A program made the translations under genes and the position numbers. The notes beneath the pieces were generated by a model. It worked only from the letters and a program-made list of their open reading frames with translations, was not told the DNA's origin and searched no databases. A stretch of DNA of 64,000 nucleotides, from contig NZ_SNWG01000002.1 in assembly GCF_004362195.1 (NCBI RefSeq), positions 248,001 through 312,000 of the forward strand, written 5' to 3'. Origin of the DNA: Microbacterium sp. BK668. Its GTDB lineage: Bacteria > Actinomycetota > Actinomycetes > Actinomycetales > Microbacteriaceae. Positions 48,526 through 57,218 of this stretch are shown here, in pieces; positions within the stretch are counted from its first letter, which is position 1, and the number at the start of each line of letters is the position of its first letter.

Positions 48526-49677
48526 ATGGCCGCAGGGGTCGAGGGTGTGTCGGATGCCGAGGAAGGGGTCTCGGGCCTGAGCCATGCCGCTCAGCGTGCG
48601 GGCGTGCTGGGGGTGAACGACAACGCCTCCGACCAAGCGGGCGTCGGCGTGCACGGACGAAGCCGCGCCACGGGCGTGTTCGGGGAGAGCGAGACGTGGC
48701 ACGGAGTGTTCGGAACCAGCAGGTCGACGACCGGGGGTCACGGCGTGAGCGGCGACGCGGCCGTGGGCGTCTCGGGGATCGGGCGGTCGTGGATCGGGGT
48801 GTACGGCGAGACGCACGGCACCGAGAACGGGCCCGCGGGCGTGTGGGGCGACGGTCTCGAGGGCGGCGCGGGCGTGAAGGGTCACGCCCGCGCGCCGGGC
48901 GCCATGGGCGTCGGCGGCTTCCATTTGGCCACGGAGGGCGATGGTGGGCCGGGAGTGCTCGGCCAGAGCATCCGGGGTCGCGGGGTCGAAGGTCAGGGTG
49001 TCGTCGGAGTCGTGGGAACCGGAAGCCAATGGATCGGGGTCTTCGGCGAGACCAACGCGCCTCCCGAGGCCGGCGCCGCCGGCGTCTGGGGTGATGGGAA
49101 GGCGACGGCGGACGGCGTGAAGGGCGTGGCCACGGGCGCGGGGAAGGCGGCGGTATGCGGCTTCCAGCTCGGAGGCAACGGTCCGGCCATCTTCGGGCAG
49201 GGGAATCCGGCCGGTCAGTTCGCCGGTCGCGTCATCGTCGACGGCAATCTCGAGGTCACCGGCGATGTGCTGCTGGCGGGCGCAGACTATGCGGAGTCCA
49301 TGACCGCGGTCGACCCCCACCTGGCGCCGGGAACGGTCGTCTCGGTGGGAGCCGACGGCCGAGTCCGTCCCTGTGAAGCGGAATACGACGTGGCCGTCGC
49401 GGGGATCGTGTCCGGAGGCGGGGGCGTCCGCCCAGCCGTCGTCCTGGATCATCACAGCGGAGGCGTCCCGGTGGCGCTCATGGGGAAGGTCTGGTGTCTC
49501 GCCGACGCCGGGGCCGGCCCCATCCGCCCGGGAGACCTGCTGACGACCTCACGCACGCAGGGCCACTCCCAGCGCGTGGCCGACGCCTCCCGGGCACTGG
49601 GTGCCATCATCGGCAAGGCCCTCACCCCCCTCGTCGAGGGGCGCGGGCTCGTCCGCGTCCTCGTCGCGACGCGCTAG
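48526..49677 (+). CDS. Gly-Val repeat, fibre-like protein with conserved C-terminal domain
   Basis: A 383-residue protein with no signal peptide. Residues 4-230 are made of short GVxGxS/GVFGES-type repeats, with a larger duplicated module (about 81-148 and 161-226: WIGVYGETxGxxxG-AGVWGDG-GVKG). The C-terminal domain begins at VIVDGNLEVTGDVLLAGADYAESM (about 236) and runs through VVSVGADGRVRP, YDVAVAGIVSG, VPVALMGKVWC, GDLLTTSRTQGH and GAIIGKAL. Such repeat-plus-domain proteins resemble phage fibre stalks and are scattered through bacteria. Trimeric beta structure is inferred. The AGGAGG at 48514-48520 supports ATG 48526. It is followed after 9 bp by the HELTH protein. Confidence 0.82.
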   Translation: MAAGVEGVSDAEEGVSGLSHAAQRAGVLGVNDNASDQAGVGVHGRSRATGVFGESETWHGVFGTSRSTTGGHGVSGDAAVGVSGIGRSWIGVYGETHGTENGPAGVWGDGLEGGAGVKGHARAPGAMGVGGFHLATEGDGGPGVLGQSIRGRGVEGQGVVGVVGTGSQWIGVFGETNAPPEAGAAGVWGDGKATADGVKGVATGAGKAAVCGFQLGGNGPAIFGQGNPAGQFAGRVIVDGNLEVTGDVLLAGADYAESMTAVDPHLAPGTVVSVGADGRVRPCEAEYDVAVAGIVSGGGGVRPAVVLDHHSGGVPVALMGKVWCLADAGAGPIRPGDLLTTSRTQGHSQRVADASRALGAIIGKALTPLVEGRGLVRVLVATR

Positions 49678-49686
49678 GCGCCGGCG

Positions 49687-50931
49687 ATGAGTCTGCGAGC
49701 GGACCTGGGTCCGAGTGTCGGCAGTGTGGATCGAGCCCGGGTCGCAGCCGGCCTGGTGCGCCCGGTGGGACTTCGAGAGGTGCTGGCGCGCTACGCGGTT
49801 CCGATCGAGTTCGACGAGCCCCTCGTCACCGCCGACGGCGTCGCTCTCGGAGGCCACCACCACGTCACGCTCCATCGTGACGGACGGTTCGTACACCGCG
49901 GCCACGCCCGAGCAACGGGATTCCCGTCGTTCGACTACGCCGTGCGGTCCGTCATCGGCGGGGGCGCCGCGGAGGCGATCGTCGCCGCCCAGGGGCGCGT
50001 GCACGGGACGAACGAGATCGGTGACCGGGAGAGCGCCTGGAACCAGGAGGGCCGGAACAACCTGCTGACCCTGCACTGGGCCGACCTCAAGACGGCACCG
50101 ATCTCCACGTCGTTCACCCACGACACCGACATCTTCGGCGATGTGGGCGACGTGCTCGGCTTCGCGGCGCTCATCGCCGGCGGCGCCGTCATCGGAGGAC
50201 CGGCCGGCGTCGCCATCGCCCTCGGCATCGCGGTGGCGGACCTCGCGGGCGTCGACGAGGAGCTCGGGATCGGAGGCCTCGTCGGCCTCACGCTGGCTGC
50301 GGGCATCCTCCTCGTCGGAGGACCGGCCGCCATCGTGCCGGCGGTCGTGGCGGGGATCGCCGCGGGCGCGGTGGCCGAGGCGATGGTCGAGGACCGGGGA
50401 CTCACCGACGAGGAGTTCGCCTTCGCCGATCGCGTGTTCCGAGGGCAGTTGCCCAGGGAGCGCGTCCGGCTGACGAACATGCTCGGACTGGGCGGGCGCC
50501 CTTTCACGATGCCGTCGCTCGGGGACGCGATCCTCGTGAACCTGGGTGAGGGATTCGCCGATCCCGTACGCTATGCAGGGTTCGGCGACCCCGACAACGC
50601 CAACCGGCAGGCGCCCGGTCAGCTCTTCGTCCACGAACTCACGCACGTGTGGCAGATCGAGCACAGCACGTTCCTGCCGGGCATGATGTGCGAGGCCCTC
50701 GTCAATCAGTCGACGACGATCTCGGGCGACATGGGCGTCTACCAGTACGGGCCGCCGGACCGGGCATGGGCGGACTTCAACCTGGAGCAGCAGGCCAGCA
50801 TCGTCGACGACTGGTTCGCGGGCTCCGGACGCCAGGCGCCGCCGGCGGGTTCGCCGCCCGCGCCGGCCTCGGAGACGGGAGCCTACTTCCGCTACATCAG
50901 GGACAACATCCGCACGGGCATCACGACGTAG
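49687..50931 (+). CDS. HELTH-motif metallopeptidase-like protein with hydrophobic core
   Basis: A 414-residue protein. N-terminal part (about 30-150) of unknown fold with HHHVTLHRDGRFVHRGHARATG; a Gly/Ala/Val-rich hydrophobic stretch (about 152-232) able to form several membrane-inserting helices; a C-terminal part with LFVHELTHVWQIEHS, whose H316-E317-L-T-H320 is a zinc HExxH, and DFNLEQQASIVDDWF (about 363-377), which may hold the third ligand. The HELTHVxQ motif resembles DUF4157 and related domains found in toxin and contractile-injection contexts. No signal peptide. Placed 9 bp after the fibre-like gene, thus co-transcribed. Possible secreted effector or surface protein; function unproven. 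Confidence 0.8.
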   Translation: MSLRADLGPSVGSVDRARVAAGLVRPVGLREVLARYAVPIEFDEPLVTADGVALGGHHHVTLHRDGRFVHRGHARATGFPSFDYAVRSVIGGGAAEAIVAAQGRVHGTNEIGDRESAWNQEGRNNLLTLHWADLKTAPISTSFTHDTDIFGDVGDVLGFAALIAGGAVIGGPAGVAIALGIAVADLAGVDEELGIGGLVGLTLAAGILLVGGPAAIVPAVVAGIAAGAVAEAMVEDRGLTDEEFAFADRVFRGQLPRERVRLTNMLGLGGRPFTMPSLGDAILVNLGEGFADPVRYAGFGDPDNANRQAPGQLFVHELTHVWQIEHSTFLPGMMCEALVNQSTTISGDMGVYQYGPPDRAWADFNLEQQASIVDDWFAGSGRQAPPAGSPPAPASETGAYFRYIRDNIRTGITT

Positions 50932-51351
50932 TCACGTGACCGGCCCGGTCCACTTCTCGCCCGGGCCCTTGCCGATCGGGTCGGGGACGACGGATGCCTC
51001 GCGGAACGCGAGCTGGAGCGAGCGAAGGCCGTCGCGCAGCGACCGCGCGTGCATATCGCTGATCTCGGGGGCGCCCGCCGTGATGAGCCCGGCGAGGGCG
51101 TTGATGAGCTTGCGCGCCTCGTCGAGATCCTTCTGGTGGTCGGGATCGTCGGCGAGGCCGACCTTGACGGCTGCGGCGCTCATGAGGTGCACGGCGGTCG
51201 TCGTGATGACCTCCACGGCCGGGACGTCGGCGATGTCGCGGGTGGCGGATGCCGCGGCCCGCTCCTGGTCCTCCCAGCGGGCGAGGCGCTCGGCATCCGT
51301 GCCCTCGCTTCCCGAGCCCGAACCGTCCTGGTCGCCCTGAATCGTCTCCAC
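50932..51351 (-). CDS. DUF1844 family protein
   Basis: A 139-residue protein. The core TRDIADVPAVEVITTTAVHLMSAAAVKVGL (about 37-66), DLDEARKLINALAGLI and the SLRDGLRSLQLAFREA helix match DUF1844, whose genes often precede infC in actinobacteria, on the opposite strand here. Ends directly against the stop of the HELTH gene. Function unknown. Confidence 0.88.
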   Translation of the reverse strand: METIQGDQDGSGSGSEGTDAERLARWEDQERAAASATRDIADVPAVEVITTTAVHLMSAAAVKVGLADDPDHQKDLDEARKLINALAGLITAGAPEISDMHARSLRDGLRSLQLAFREASVVPDPIGKGPGEKWTGPVT

Positions 51352-51365
51352 GCCACTCTCTCTGC

Positions 51366-51371
51366 TAGACT
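51366..51371 (+). promoter_or_regulatory. Candidate -10 of the infC operon (TAGACT)
   Basis: TAGACT lies about 255 nt before the infC start, at the head of the structured leader. No -35 is obvious. Confidence 0.5.
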
Positions 51372-51377
51372 ATGGCG

Positions 51378-51624
51378 GGCTCCGGAGCGCTCTGCTCCGG
51401 AACGAAAGAGGATCACATCCCACCCGCGCTTGCCGCTCCAGGCTACCGGGTCCACGCACTCCGCCCCGTCCGCTTGCGGTCGGGGTAGCCCGCGATGCGA
51501 TGCATGGCGGGAAGGGTGAGAAACAAGCCGGCGCTCGAGCGTCGTGCGAGTGGCGTGAGTCTCTTCCGCCCGCGACGCACCCGCGCTCGCGGTGGCCACC
51601 ACCCGCACGAATGAGGAGTTCCGC
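51378..51624 (+). promoter_or_regulatory. Structured leader of infC-rpmI-rplT
   Basis: The ~250-nt untranslated stretch folds: hairpin TCCGGAGC/GCTCCGGA (51381-51388 and 51394-51401), then an outer stem GGCTACC (51441-51447) with GGTAGCC (51484-51490) enclosing an inner stem CCCCG-T-CCGC (51464-51473) with GCGG-T-CGGGG (51476-51485). IF-3/L35/L20 operons are known to be autoregulated by L20 or IF-3. That such control acts here is inference. No protein frame in the stretch looks coding. Confidence 0.55.
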
Positions 51625-52263
51625 ATCAGCGATCCCCGCACCAATGAGCGCATCCGCGTGCCCGAGGTCCGACTCGTCGGTCCGAACGGCGAGCAGGTCG
51701 GCGTCGTCCGCATCGAGGTTGCGCAGCGTCTGGCTCAGGAGGCCGATCTCGACCTGGTCGAGGTCGCACCGAACTCGAAGCCTCCCGTCGTCAAGATCAT
51801 GGACTACGGGAAGTTCAAGTACGAGGCCGCTCAGAAGGCCAAGGAGGCCCGGCGCAACCAGGCGAACACGGTCCTCAAGGAGGTCCGTTTCCGTCTGAAG
51901 ATCGAGGCGCACGACTACCAGACCAAACTCAAGCGCGCCGAAGGCTTCCTCCAGTCCGGGGACAAGGTCAAGGCGATGATCCTCTTCCGCGGTCGCGAGC
52001 AGTCGCGCCCGGAGCAGGGTGTGCGCCTCCTCCGGAAGTTCGCGGAGGACGTGGCCAAGTTCGGGACGGTGGAGTCGAATCCCACGATCGACGGCCGCAA
52101 CATGACGATGGTGATCGCACCGCACAAGAACAAGTCCGAGGTGAAGACCGAGCAGAACGCTCAGCGCGCCGCCAACAAGGAGGCGGCTCGCACCGCTCGC
52201 ACCGGCGCACCCTCGGATGAGCCCGCGTCCTCGGTCCAACCGCAGGTGGAGACCGCCGAGTAG
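51625..52263 (+). CDS. infC: Translation initiation factor IF-3 (AUC start likely)
   Basis: IF-3 (212 aa with this start) checks start codon pairing on the 30S subunit. IF3-N domain (about 1-72: [43 protein letters not shown]) and IF3-C (about 80-165). The start is set at ATC 51625 because GAGGAG lies 6 nt before it and the protein then starts at [13 protein letters not shown] like its relatives. The GTG at 51592 has no ribosome site and would add unrelated residues. AUU/AUC starts in infC are known in other bacteria and allow IF-3 to repress itself. The C-terminal 40 residues are a disordered Ala/Glu tail. Confidence 0.93.
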   Translation: MSDPRTNERIRVPEVRLVGPNGEQVGVVRIEVAQRLAQEADLDLVEVAPNSKPPVVKIMDYGKFKYEAAQKAKEARRNQANTVLKEVRFRLKIEAHDYQTKLKRAEGFLQSGDKVKAMILFRGREQSRPEQGVRLLRKFAEDVAKFGTVESNPTIDGRNMTMVIAPHKNKSEVKTEQNAQRAANKEAARTARTGAPSDEPASSVQPQVETAE

Positions 52264-52336
52264 GGCCCCCAACGACTCCCGCTCCGAGCGGGACATCAGC
52301 TCCCGCCTGGTCGGGAAACACAACGAAGGAAGAAAG

Positions 52337-52531
52337 ATGCCGAAGCAGAAGACCCACTCGGGTGCCAAGAAGCGTTTCAAGGTGACCGGCACCGGCAAGC
52401 TCAAGAAGCAGCAGGCGAACCTCCGCCACAACTTCGAGGGCAAGCCCACCAAGCGCACGCGCCGCCTGTCCGCCGACAAGATCCTCTCCCCGGGTGACGC
52501 CAAGGTCGCCAAGAAGCTCCTCGGCATCTGA
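52337..52531 (+). CDS. rpmI: 50S ribosomal protein L35
   Basis: A 64-residue basic protein, [24 protein letters not shown]..., the standard L35 sequence with [26 protein letters not shown] precedes the ATG. It lies between infC and rplT in the universal order. Confidence 0.97.
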   Translation: MPKQKTHSGAKKRFKVTGTGKLKKQQANLRHNFEGKPTKRTRRLSADKILSPGDAKVAKKLLGI

Positions 52532-52560
52532 GCGCCGACGCACGTTAGGAAGTAGAAGAA

Positions 52561-52944
52561 ATGGCTAGAGTCAAGCGGGCTGTCAACGCCCACAAGAAGC
52601 GCCGCGTCATCCTCGAGCGTGCCTCGGGCTACCGTGGCCAGCGTTCGCGCCTGTACCGCAAGGCGAAGGAGCAGGTCACCCACTCGCTCGTCTACGCGTA
52701 CCGCGACCGCCGCAAGCGCAAGGGCGACTTCCGTCGCCTGTGGATCCAGCGCATCAACGCCGCGAGCCGTCAGAACGGCCTGACCTACAACCGCCTCATC
52801 CAGGGCCTCGGCCTCGCCGGCGTGCAGGTCGACCGCCGCATGCTCGCCGAACTGGCGGTGAACGAGCCGGCCACGTTCGCGTCGCTCGTCGAGACCGCCA
52901 AGAACGCGCTGCCCGAGAACGTCAACGCGCCCAAGTCGGCCTGA
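52561..52944 (+). CDS. rplT: 50S ribosomal protein L20
   Basis: A 127-residue L20: [38 protein letters not shown]... with [20 protein letters not shown]. It binds 23S rRNA early in 50S assembly and, in several bacteria, represses its own operon by binding the leader. A strong terminator follows. Confidence 0.97.
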   Translation: MARVKRAVNAHKKRRVILERASGYRGQRSRLYRKAKEQVTHSLVYAYRDRRKRKGDFRRLWIQRINAASRQNGLTYNRLIQGLGLAGVQVDRRMLAELAVNEPATFASLVETAKNALPENVNAPKSA

Positions 52945-52961
52945 CCTCGGCATCCGTCGTC

Positions 52962-52997
52962 CGAAGGGGCGCCCTCCGCACGGAGGGCGCCCCTTCG
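52962..52997. terminator. Terminator after rplT
   Basis: Perfect 16- to 17-bp stem (52962-52978 with 52981-52997) with a 2-4 nt loop, followed by TCGTCGTG. It separates rplT from the convergent membrane gene and is probably bidirectional. Confidence 0.85.
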
Positions 52998-53031
52998 TCG
53001 TGCCCCGGCCGGCTGCGGCCGTGCGGCGAGG

Positions 53032-53694
53032 TCAGAGGTCGACGGGGAAGGTCAGCATGAGCACGAGCCCAGTGACGGCCAGCGCCATCGCCAGGCCCAG
53101 CAGGGTCCAGCGTGCCCAGCGCGGCCCGTCGCGGCTCGCGATCGCGGCCAGGAAGAGGACCAGGGCGAACAGTACCGTCAGGAGCGTGTAGTTGTCGCCA
53201 CGCTGATTGTCCGCGAGAGCGCGATCGTACGCGGCGTCGGCCTGCGCACTCAGCTCGGCCGCCTCCTGATCCTTCGGGATGACGTACTCCGGGAGTGCGA
53301 AGGGGGTGAGGGTCTTCCTGTCCCACGCCTCGAAGGCGGCGGCCAGCGTCGGGGGGAATCGCTGCTCGACGAACGCCGCGAGTTCGGTGTCGCCGGAGTC
53401 GACGGCCGTGAGCCACGTGGCGAAGACGGTGAGATCGATCTGCCGCTGATCGCGGCCGGCGCTCGCGGCGTCGCTCGCCTTCACCCGCGCCGCGGAGGCC
53501 TGGCTGAACGAGATCGACATCTCGCCGCCCCACTTGGAGGACTGGAAGCCGCACCAGGCCGTGATGACCGCGATCGCGGAGAGCAGGACGACCGCGACGA
53601 TCTCGAGCCAATCGCGGCGACCGCGCTGGTGCACGCCTCCGGGCGCGGGGGCGGATTGGGTCGCTGCGGCCTCGTCGGCCCCGTCGGTGCTCAC
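53032..53694 (-). CDS. Hypothetical membrane protein (DUF4337-like layout)
   Basis: A 220-residue protein. TM1 at about 29-48 (IVAVVLLSAIAVITAWCGFQSSKW), a long soluble stretch with SKWGGEMSISFSQASAARVKASDAAS (about 48-75), then two TM helices near 165-185 and 195-218. TAWCGFQSSKWGGE followed by an amphipathic helix is seen in bacterial membrane proteins of unknown function; relation to DUF4337 is only a guess. GTG 53694 has GGAGG a few bases upstream. Confidence 0.8.
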   Translation of the reverse strand: MSTDGADEAAATQSAPAPGGVHQRGRRDWLEIVAVVLLSAIAVITAWCGFQSSKWGGEMSISFSQASAARVKASDAASAGRDQRQIDLTVFATWLTAVDSGDTELAAFVEQRFPPTLAAAFEAWDRKTLTPFALPEYVIPKDQEAAELSAQADAAYDRALADNQRGDNYTLLTVLFALVLFLAAIASRDGPRWARWTLLGLAMALAVTGLVLMLTFPVDL

Positions 53695-53772
53695 GCCTCC
53701 GCATGCTAGTGGTCGCCCGGCGCTCGCGCTCGCCGTTCCGGCCGCGGAGCGCTGCGCCCCTATGCTGATCGT

Positions 53773-54579
53773 GTGCTCGAGAACCCGCGTTCGCCGCGAG
53801 TGCGCGCCGTCGCGAAGCTCGTGAAGCGGAGCGCCCGTCAGGAGACCGGCCTGTTCCTCCTGGAGGGGCCGCAAGCCGCGCGCGAAGTGCTCGCGTACCG
53901 GCCCGACACGCTCGTCGAGGTGTTCGCGACGCCCACCGCGATGGACAAGCACGGCGGCATCCGCGATGCCGCGCGGGACGCCGGCATCGACGTGGAGTAC
54001 ACGACCGAAGCCGTCCTCGACGCCATGGCCGACACCGTGACCCCTCAGGGGATCGTCGCCGTCGCGCGCCAGTCACCGACGTCGATGCGCGAGGTCTTCG
54101 CGGCGCAGCCGACACTCGTCGCGATCTGCGAGGAGGTGCGCGACCCCGGCAACCTCGGGACCATCATCCGTGCCGCGGATGCCGCCGGGGCCGACGCCGT
54201 CGTGCTCACGGGCCGCACCGTCGATCCCTACAATCCCAAGGTCGTCCGCGCGACGACGGGATCGCTCTTCCACCTCCCGGTCGCCGTCGGCGTCGAGCTG
54301 GCTGCGACCGCCGAGCTCGCCCACGCCGCCGGCCTGCGCATCATCGCGGCCGACGTCGAGGGCGAGGACTTCCTCGCGCACCGCGAGCTGCTCGCCGAGC
54401 CGACCGCGTGGCTGTTCGGGAACGAGGCGCGCGGGCTCGACGAGGCATCCCTGAGTCACGCGGATCTGTCGCTGCGACTGCCCATCTACGGCTCCGCCGA
54501 ATCGCTCAACCTCGCCACCGCCGCGAGCGTCTGCCTCTACGAGAGCGCGTTCGCGCAGCGCGCCGTGCGGACGCCGTAG
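53773..54579 (+). CDS. TrmH/SpoU family RNA 2'-O-methyltransferase
   Basis: A 268-residue SPOUT enzyme. N-terminal substrate-binding domain (about 5-90, [23 protein letters not shown]) and the knotted SpoU domain: [22 protein letters not shown] (motif 1), [11 protein letters not shown] (motif 2) and [22 protein letters not shown] (motif 3). Likely a 23S rRNA 2'-O-methyltransferase. TATGCT (53761-53766) is six bases before GTG 53773, suggesting leaderless translation. Its place after rplT and before pheS recalls the rplT-tsnR-pheST order of actinobacteria, here interrupted by the glutamate transporter. Confidence 0.92.
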   Translation: MLENPRSPRVRAVAKLVKRSARQETGLFLLEGPQAAREVLAYRPDTLVEVFATPTAMDKHGGIRDAARDAGIDVEYTTEAVLDAMADTVTPQGIVAVARQSPTSMREVFAAQPTLVAICEEVRDPGNLGTIIRAADAAGADAVVLTGRTVDPYNPKVVRATTGSLFHLPVAVGVELAATAELAHAAGLRIIAADVEGEDFLAHRELLAEPTAWLFGNEARGLDEASLSHADLSLRLPIYGSAESLNLATAASVCLYESAFAQRAVRTP

Positions 54580-54659
54580 CGGCGCCGTCTCTGTTACAGG
54601 TCGGTAAAGCTCGGGACAGCCTCTGGCACAGCGTCACGAGGGACTCCTATGGTGCCGTT

Positions 54660-55451
54660 ATGGCGACACTCGACGACGGTGCCCCGAAGACGTCCAGCAT
54701 CTCTGTGCGTCGAGGTGACCCGCTCGTGGTCATCACGGACGTGCAGAAGCACTACGGAGACTTCCAGGCGCTGAAAGACATCGACCTCACGGTCAACCGC
54801 GGCGAGGTGGTCGTGGTGATCGGCCCGTCCGGCTCGGGCAAGTCGACCCTCTGCCGCACCATCAACCGTCTCGAGACCATCACCAGCGGCACGATCACGA
54901 TCGACGGCAAGGAGCTGCCGAAAGAGGGCCGCTCCCTCGCCGAGCTGCGGGCGGACGTGGGGATGGTCTTCCAGTCGTTCAACCTCTTCGCACACCTGAC
55001 CATCCTCGACAACGTGACGCTCGGGCCGATCAAGGTACGCAAGATGAAGAAGGCGGATGCCGAGCGCGAGGCGAAGGTCCTTCTCGACCGTGTCGGGGTG
55101 GGCCAGCAGGCGAACAAGCTTCCGGCGCAGCTGTCGGGCGGCCAGCAGCAGCGCGTCGCGATCGCCCGCGCCCTGGCCATGAACCCGAAGGTCATGCTCT
55201 TCGACGAGCCGACGAGCGCGCTGGACCCCGAGATGATCAACGAGGTGCTCGACGTCATGGTCAGCCTCGCGCAGGAGGGGATGACGATGATCGTCGTGAC
55301 CCACGAGATGGGCTTCGCGCGCAAAGCCGCCGACCGCGTCGTGTTCATGTCGGACGGCCAGATCGTCGAGGAAGCGGTACCCGAGCAGTTCTTCACGAAC
55401 CCGCAGAGCGCGCGGGCGAAGGACTTCCTCTCGAAGCTCCTGACGCACTGA
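54660..55451 (+). CDS. gluA: Amino acid (glutamate) ABC transporter ATP-binding protein
   Basis: A 263-residue ATPase of the polar amino acid uptake class. Walker [10 protein letters not shown] (55-63), Q-loop VFQSFNLF, signature [15 protein letters not shown], Walker [15 protein letters not shown] and the H-loop [15 protein letters not shown] (54648-54653) is six bases before the ATG, so the first gene of the operon looks leaderless. It is followed by binding protein and two permeases in the gluABCD order known from Corynebacterium glutamicum. Confidence 0.92.
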   Translation: MATLDDGAPKTSSISVRRGDPLVVITDVQKHYGDFQALKDIDLTVNRGEVVVVIGPSGSGKSTLCRTINRLETITSGTITIDGKELPKEGRSLAELRADVGMVFQSFNLFAHLTILDNVTLGPIKVRKMKKADAEREAKVLLDRVGVGQQANKLPAQLSGGQQQRVAIARALAMNPKVMLFDEPTSALDPEMINEVLDVMVSLAQEGMTMIVVTHEMGFARKAADRVVFMSDGQIVEEAVPEQFFTNPQSARAKDFLSKLLTH

Positions 55452-55578
55452 CGCGTCGGAACACCCCCCGCACCGAGAAAGGACCCGCCACACGCAACAC
55501 AGCGAGGCATCCGGACGCCCCCGAACGTCGGACACGGAACCGACACGAAACATGCGCGATCACACAGGAGAAGGACAC

Positions 55579-56493
55579 ATGCGAAAGTCACGGATCATCA
55601 CGGCCCTCGGCCTTGCAGCCGCAGCCGCGCTCCCACTCACGGCCTGCAACAGCGGCACGCCGGGCGGCTCGCCGACGACGGAGTCCTCGGGAGAGGCCGA
55701 GGAGAGCGGCACGTGGTTCACCGTCGCCGACAGCGTCGACCTCGAGGGAAGCCCCACCTACGACGCGATCCAGGAGCGCGGCACCGTCAAGGTCGGTGTC
55801 AAGGAGGACCAGCCGGGCCTCGGCTACCTCGACCCCACGACGGGCGACCGCACCGGCTTCGACGTCGACGTCGCGCGGTGGATCGCGGCATCCCTCGGCT
55901 ACGACGAGGATCAGATCGAGTACACGGCGATCCCTTCGGCGAACCGCGAGCAGGCGATCCTCAACGGCGACATCGACTACTACGTCGGCACCTACTCGAT
56001 CACCGACAAGCGCAAGGACCAGATCTCCTTCGCGGGCCCCTACTTCATCACCGGGCAGGGCCTCCTGGTCGCCGCCGACAATGAGGACATCAGCGGTCCC
56101 GACGACCTGGCCGGCAAGAACGTCTGCTCGGCGACGGGCTCGACCTCGATCCAGAAGATCAAGGACGACTATCCCGACGCCACGACCACGGAGTTCGACA
56201 CGTACTCGCAGTGCGTGGAGCAGCTCAAGAGCGGGCAGGTGGATGCCGTCACCACCGACGAGGCGATCCTCATCGGCTACGCGGCACAGGACCCCGACAA
56301 CCTCAAGGTCGTCGGCGACGTCTTCAGCGAGGAGCGCTACGGCGTGGGCCTTGCCAAGGGCGACACCGCGCTGCAGGAGTTCATCAACACCATGTTCACC
56401 GACGGCGGCGACATCTGGCAGGCCGTCTTCGACAAGAACCTTGGCCCGGCCGGCGTCACGGGCGAGCAGCCCCAGACCGATCCCGTCAGCTGA
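55579..56493 (+). CDS. gluB: Glutamate ABC transporter substrate-binding lipoprotein
   Basis: A 304-residue lipoprotein: signal peptide MRKSRIITALGLAAAAALPLTAC with lipobox LTAC and acylated Cys23, a Ser/Gly/Glu linker, then a type II periplasmic-binding fold (about 70-290: VKVGVKEDQPGLGYLDP, GFDVDVARWIAASLGY, YYVGTYSITDKRKDQISFAGPY). Two further Cys (NVCSATGS, SQCVEQL) could form a disulfide. AGGAGAAGG is 4-12 nt before the ATG. Glutamate is inferred from the operon order. Confidence 0.92.
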   Translation: MRKSRIITALGLAAAAALPLTACNSGTPGGSPTTESSGEAEESGTWFTVADSVDLEGSPTYDAIQERGTVKVGVKEDQPGLGYLDPTTGDRTGFDVDVARWIAASLGYDEDQIEYTAIPSANREQAILNGDIDYYVGTYSITDKRKDQISFAGPYFITGQGLLVAADNEDISGPDDLAGKNVCSATGSTSIQKIKDDYPDATTTEFDTYSQCVEQLKSGQVDAVTTDEAILIGYAAQDPDNLKVVGDVFSEERYGVGLAKGDTALQEFINTMFTDGGDIWQAVFDKNLGPAGVTGEQPQTDPVS

Positions 56494-56570
56494 CGGCCGA
56501 CCCGGTGGCGCCCGCTCACGGCGGGCGCCACCGTCCCGGCTGAGGACCACGAAAGGAGGAGGATGCCGCG

Positions 56571-57218
56571 GTGAACCAGATCATCGACTACCCCGACGTC
56601 TGGCTCGAGGCGCTGTGGGGCACACTCGTGCTCTTCGTCGGCGGAGGGCTCATCGCGCTCGTGCTCGGCGTCATCGTCGGGGCGATGCGCGTCTCACCGG
56701 TTCCCATCGCGCGCTCGGTCGGCGCGGTGTACGTGAACTGGATCCGCAACACCCCCCTCACGCTCGTGATGTTCTTCTTCGCCTTCTGCGTCCCGCTCCT
56801 TCTGCCGGGACGCGCGAACTTCCTCGTGCTCGCGGTGTGGGCGCTCGGCATCTACACGGCGACCTACGTCGCCGAGACGATCCGCTCCGGCGTCAACACC
56901 GTCCCCGTCGGGCAGGCCGAGGCCGCGCGCGCGCTCGGGCTCACCTTCGGTCAGGTGATGAGTCTCATCGTCCTGCCGCAGGCCGCGCGGTCGGTCATCC
57001 CGCCGATGATGAGCGTCTTCATCGCCCTCCTCAAGAACACGACCGTCGCCGCGGGCTTCGCCGTGGTGAATCTCGGCAACATCCGCGCCGACATGAGCGA
57101 GAAGGGGGAGAACCAGCTCGTGACGATCCTGCTCGTCATGGTGGTCTTCGTCATCATGGTGTTCCTCCTGGCGTGGGTCCAGCGCATCCTCGAGCGGAAG
57201 TGGAGGATCGCGCGATGA
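56571..57218 (+). CDS. gluC: Glutamate ABC transporter permease
   Basis: A 215-residue HisM-type permease with five membrane helices and the EAA loop GQAEAARALGLTFGQVMSLIVLPQA (about 108-132) that docks on the ATPase. Start GTG 56571; AGGAGG is somewhat far (about 10 nt). It overlaps gluD by 4 nt (ATGA). Confidence 0.9.
   Translation: MNQIIDYPDVWLEALWGTLVLFVGGGLIALVLGVIVGAMRVSPVPIARSVGAVYVNWIRNTPLTLVMFFFAFCVPLLLPGRANFLVLAVWALGIYTATYVAETIRSGVNTVPVGQAEAARALGLTFGQVMSLIVLPQAARSVIPPMMSVFIALLKNTTVAAGFAVVNLGNIRADMSEKGENQLVTILLVMVVFVIMVFLLAWVQRILERKWRIAR

Noticed and set aside
49687..50931. Extracellular contractile injection system locus
   Set aside because: The HELTH motif and fibre-like neighbour are suggestive, but no sheath, tube, baseplate or AAA ATPase gene is present in the window.
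51592..51594. GTG start for infC
   Set aside because: No Shine-Dalgarno and 11 extra residues not seen in the family; AUC 51625 has both ribosome site and homologous start. Kept as the alternative.
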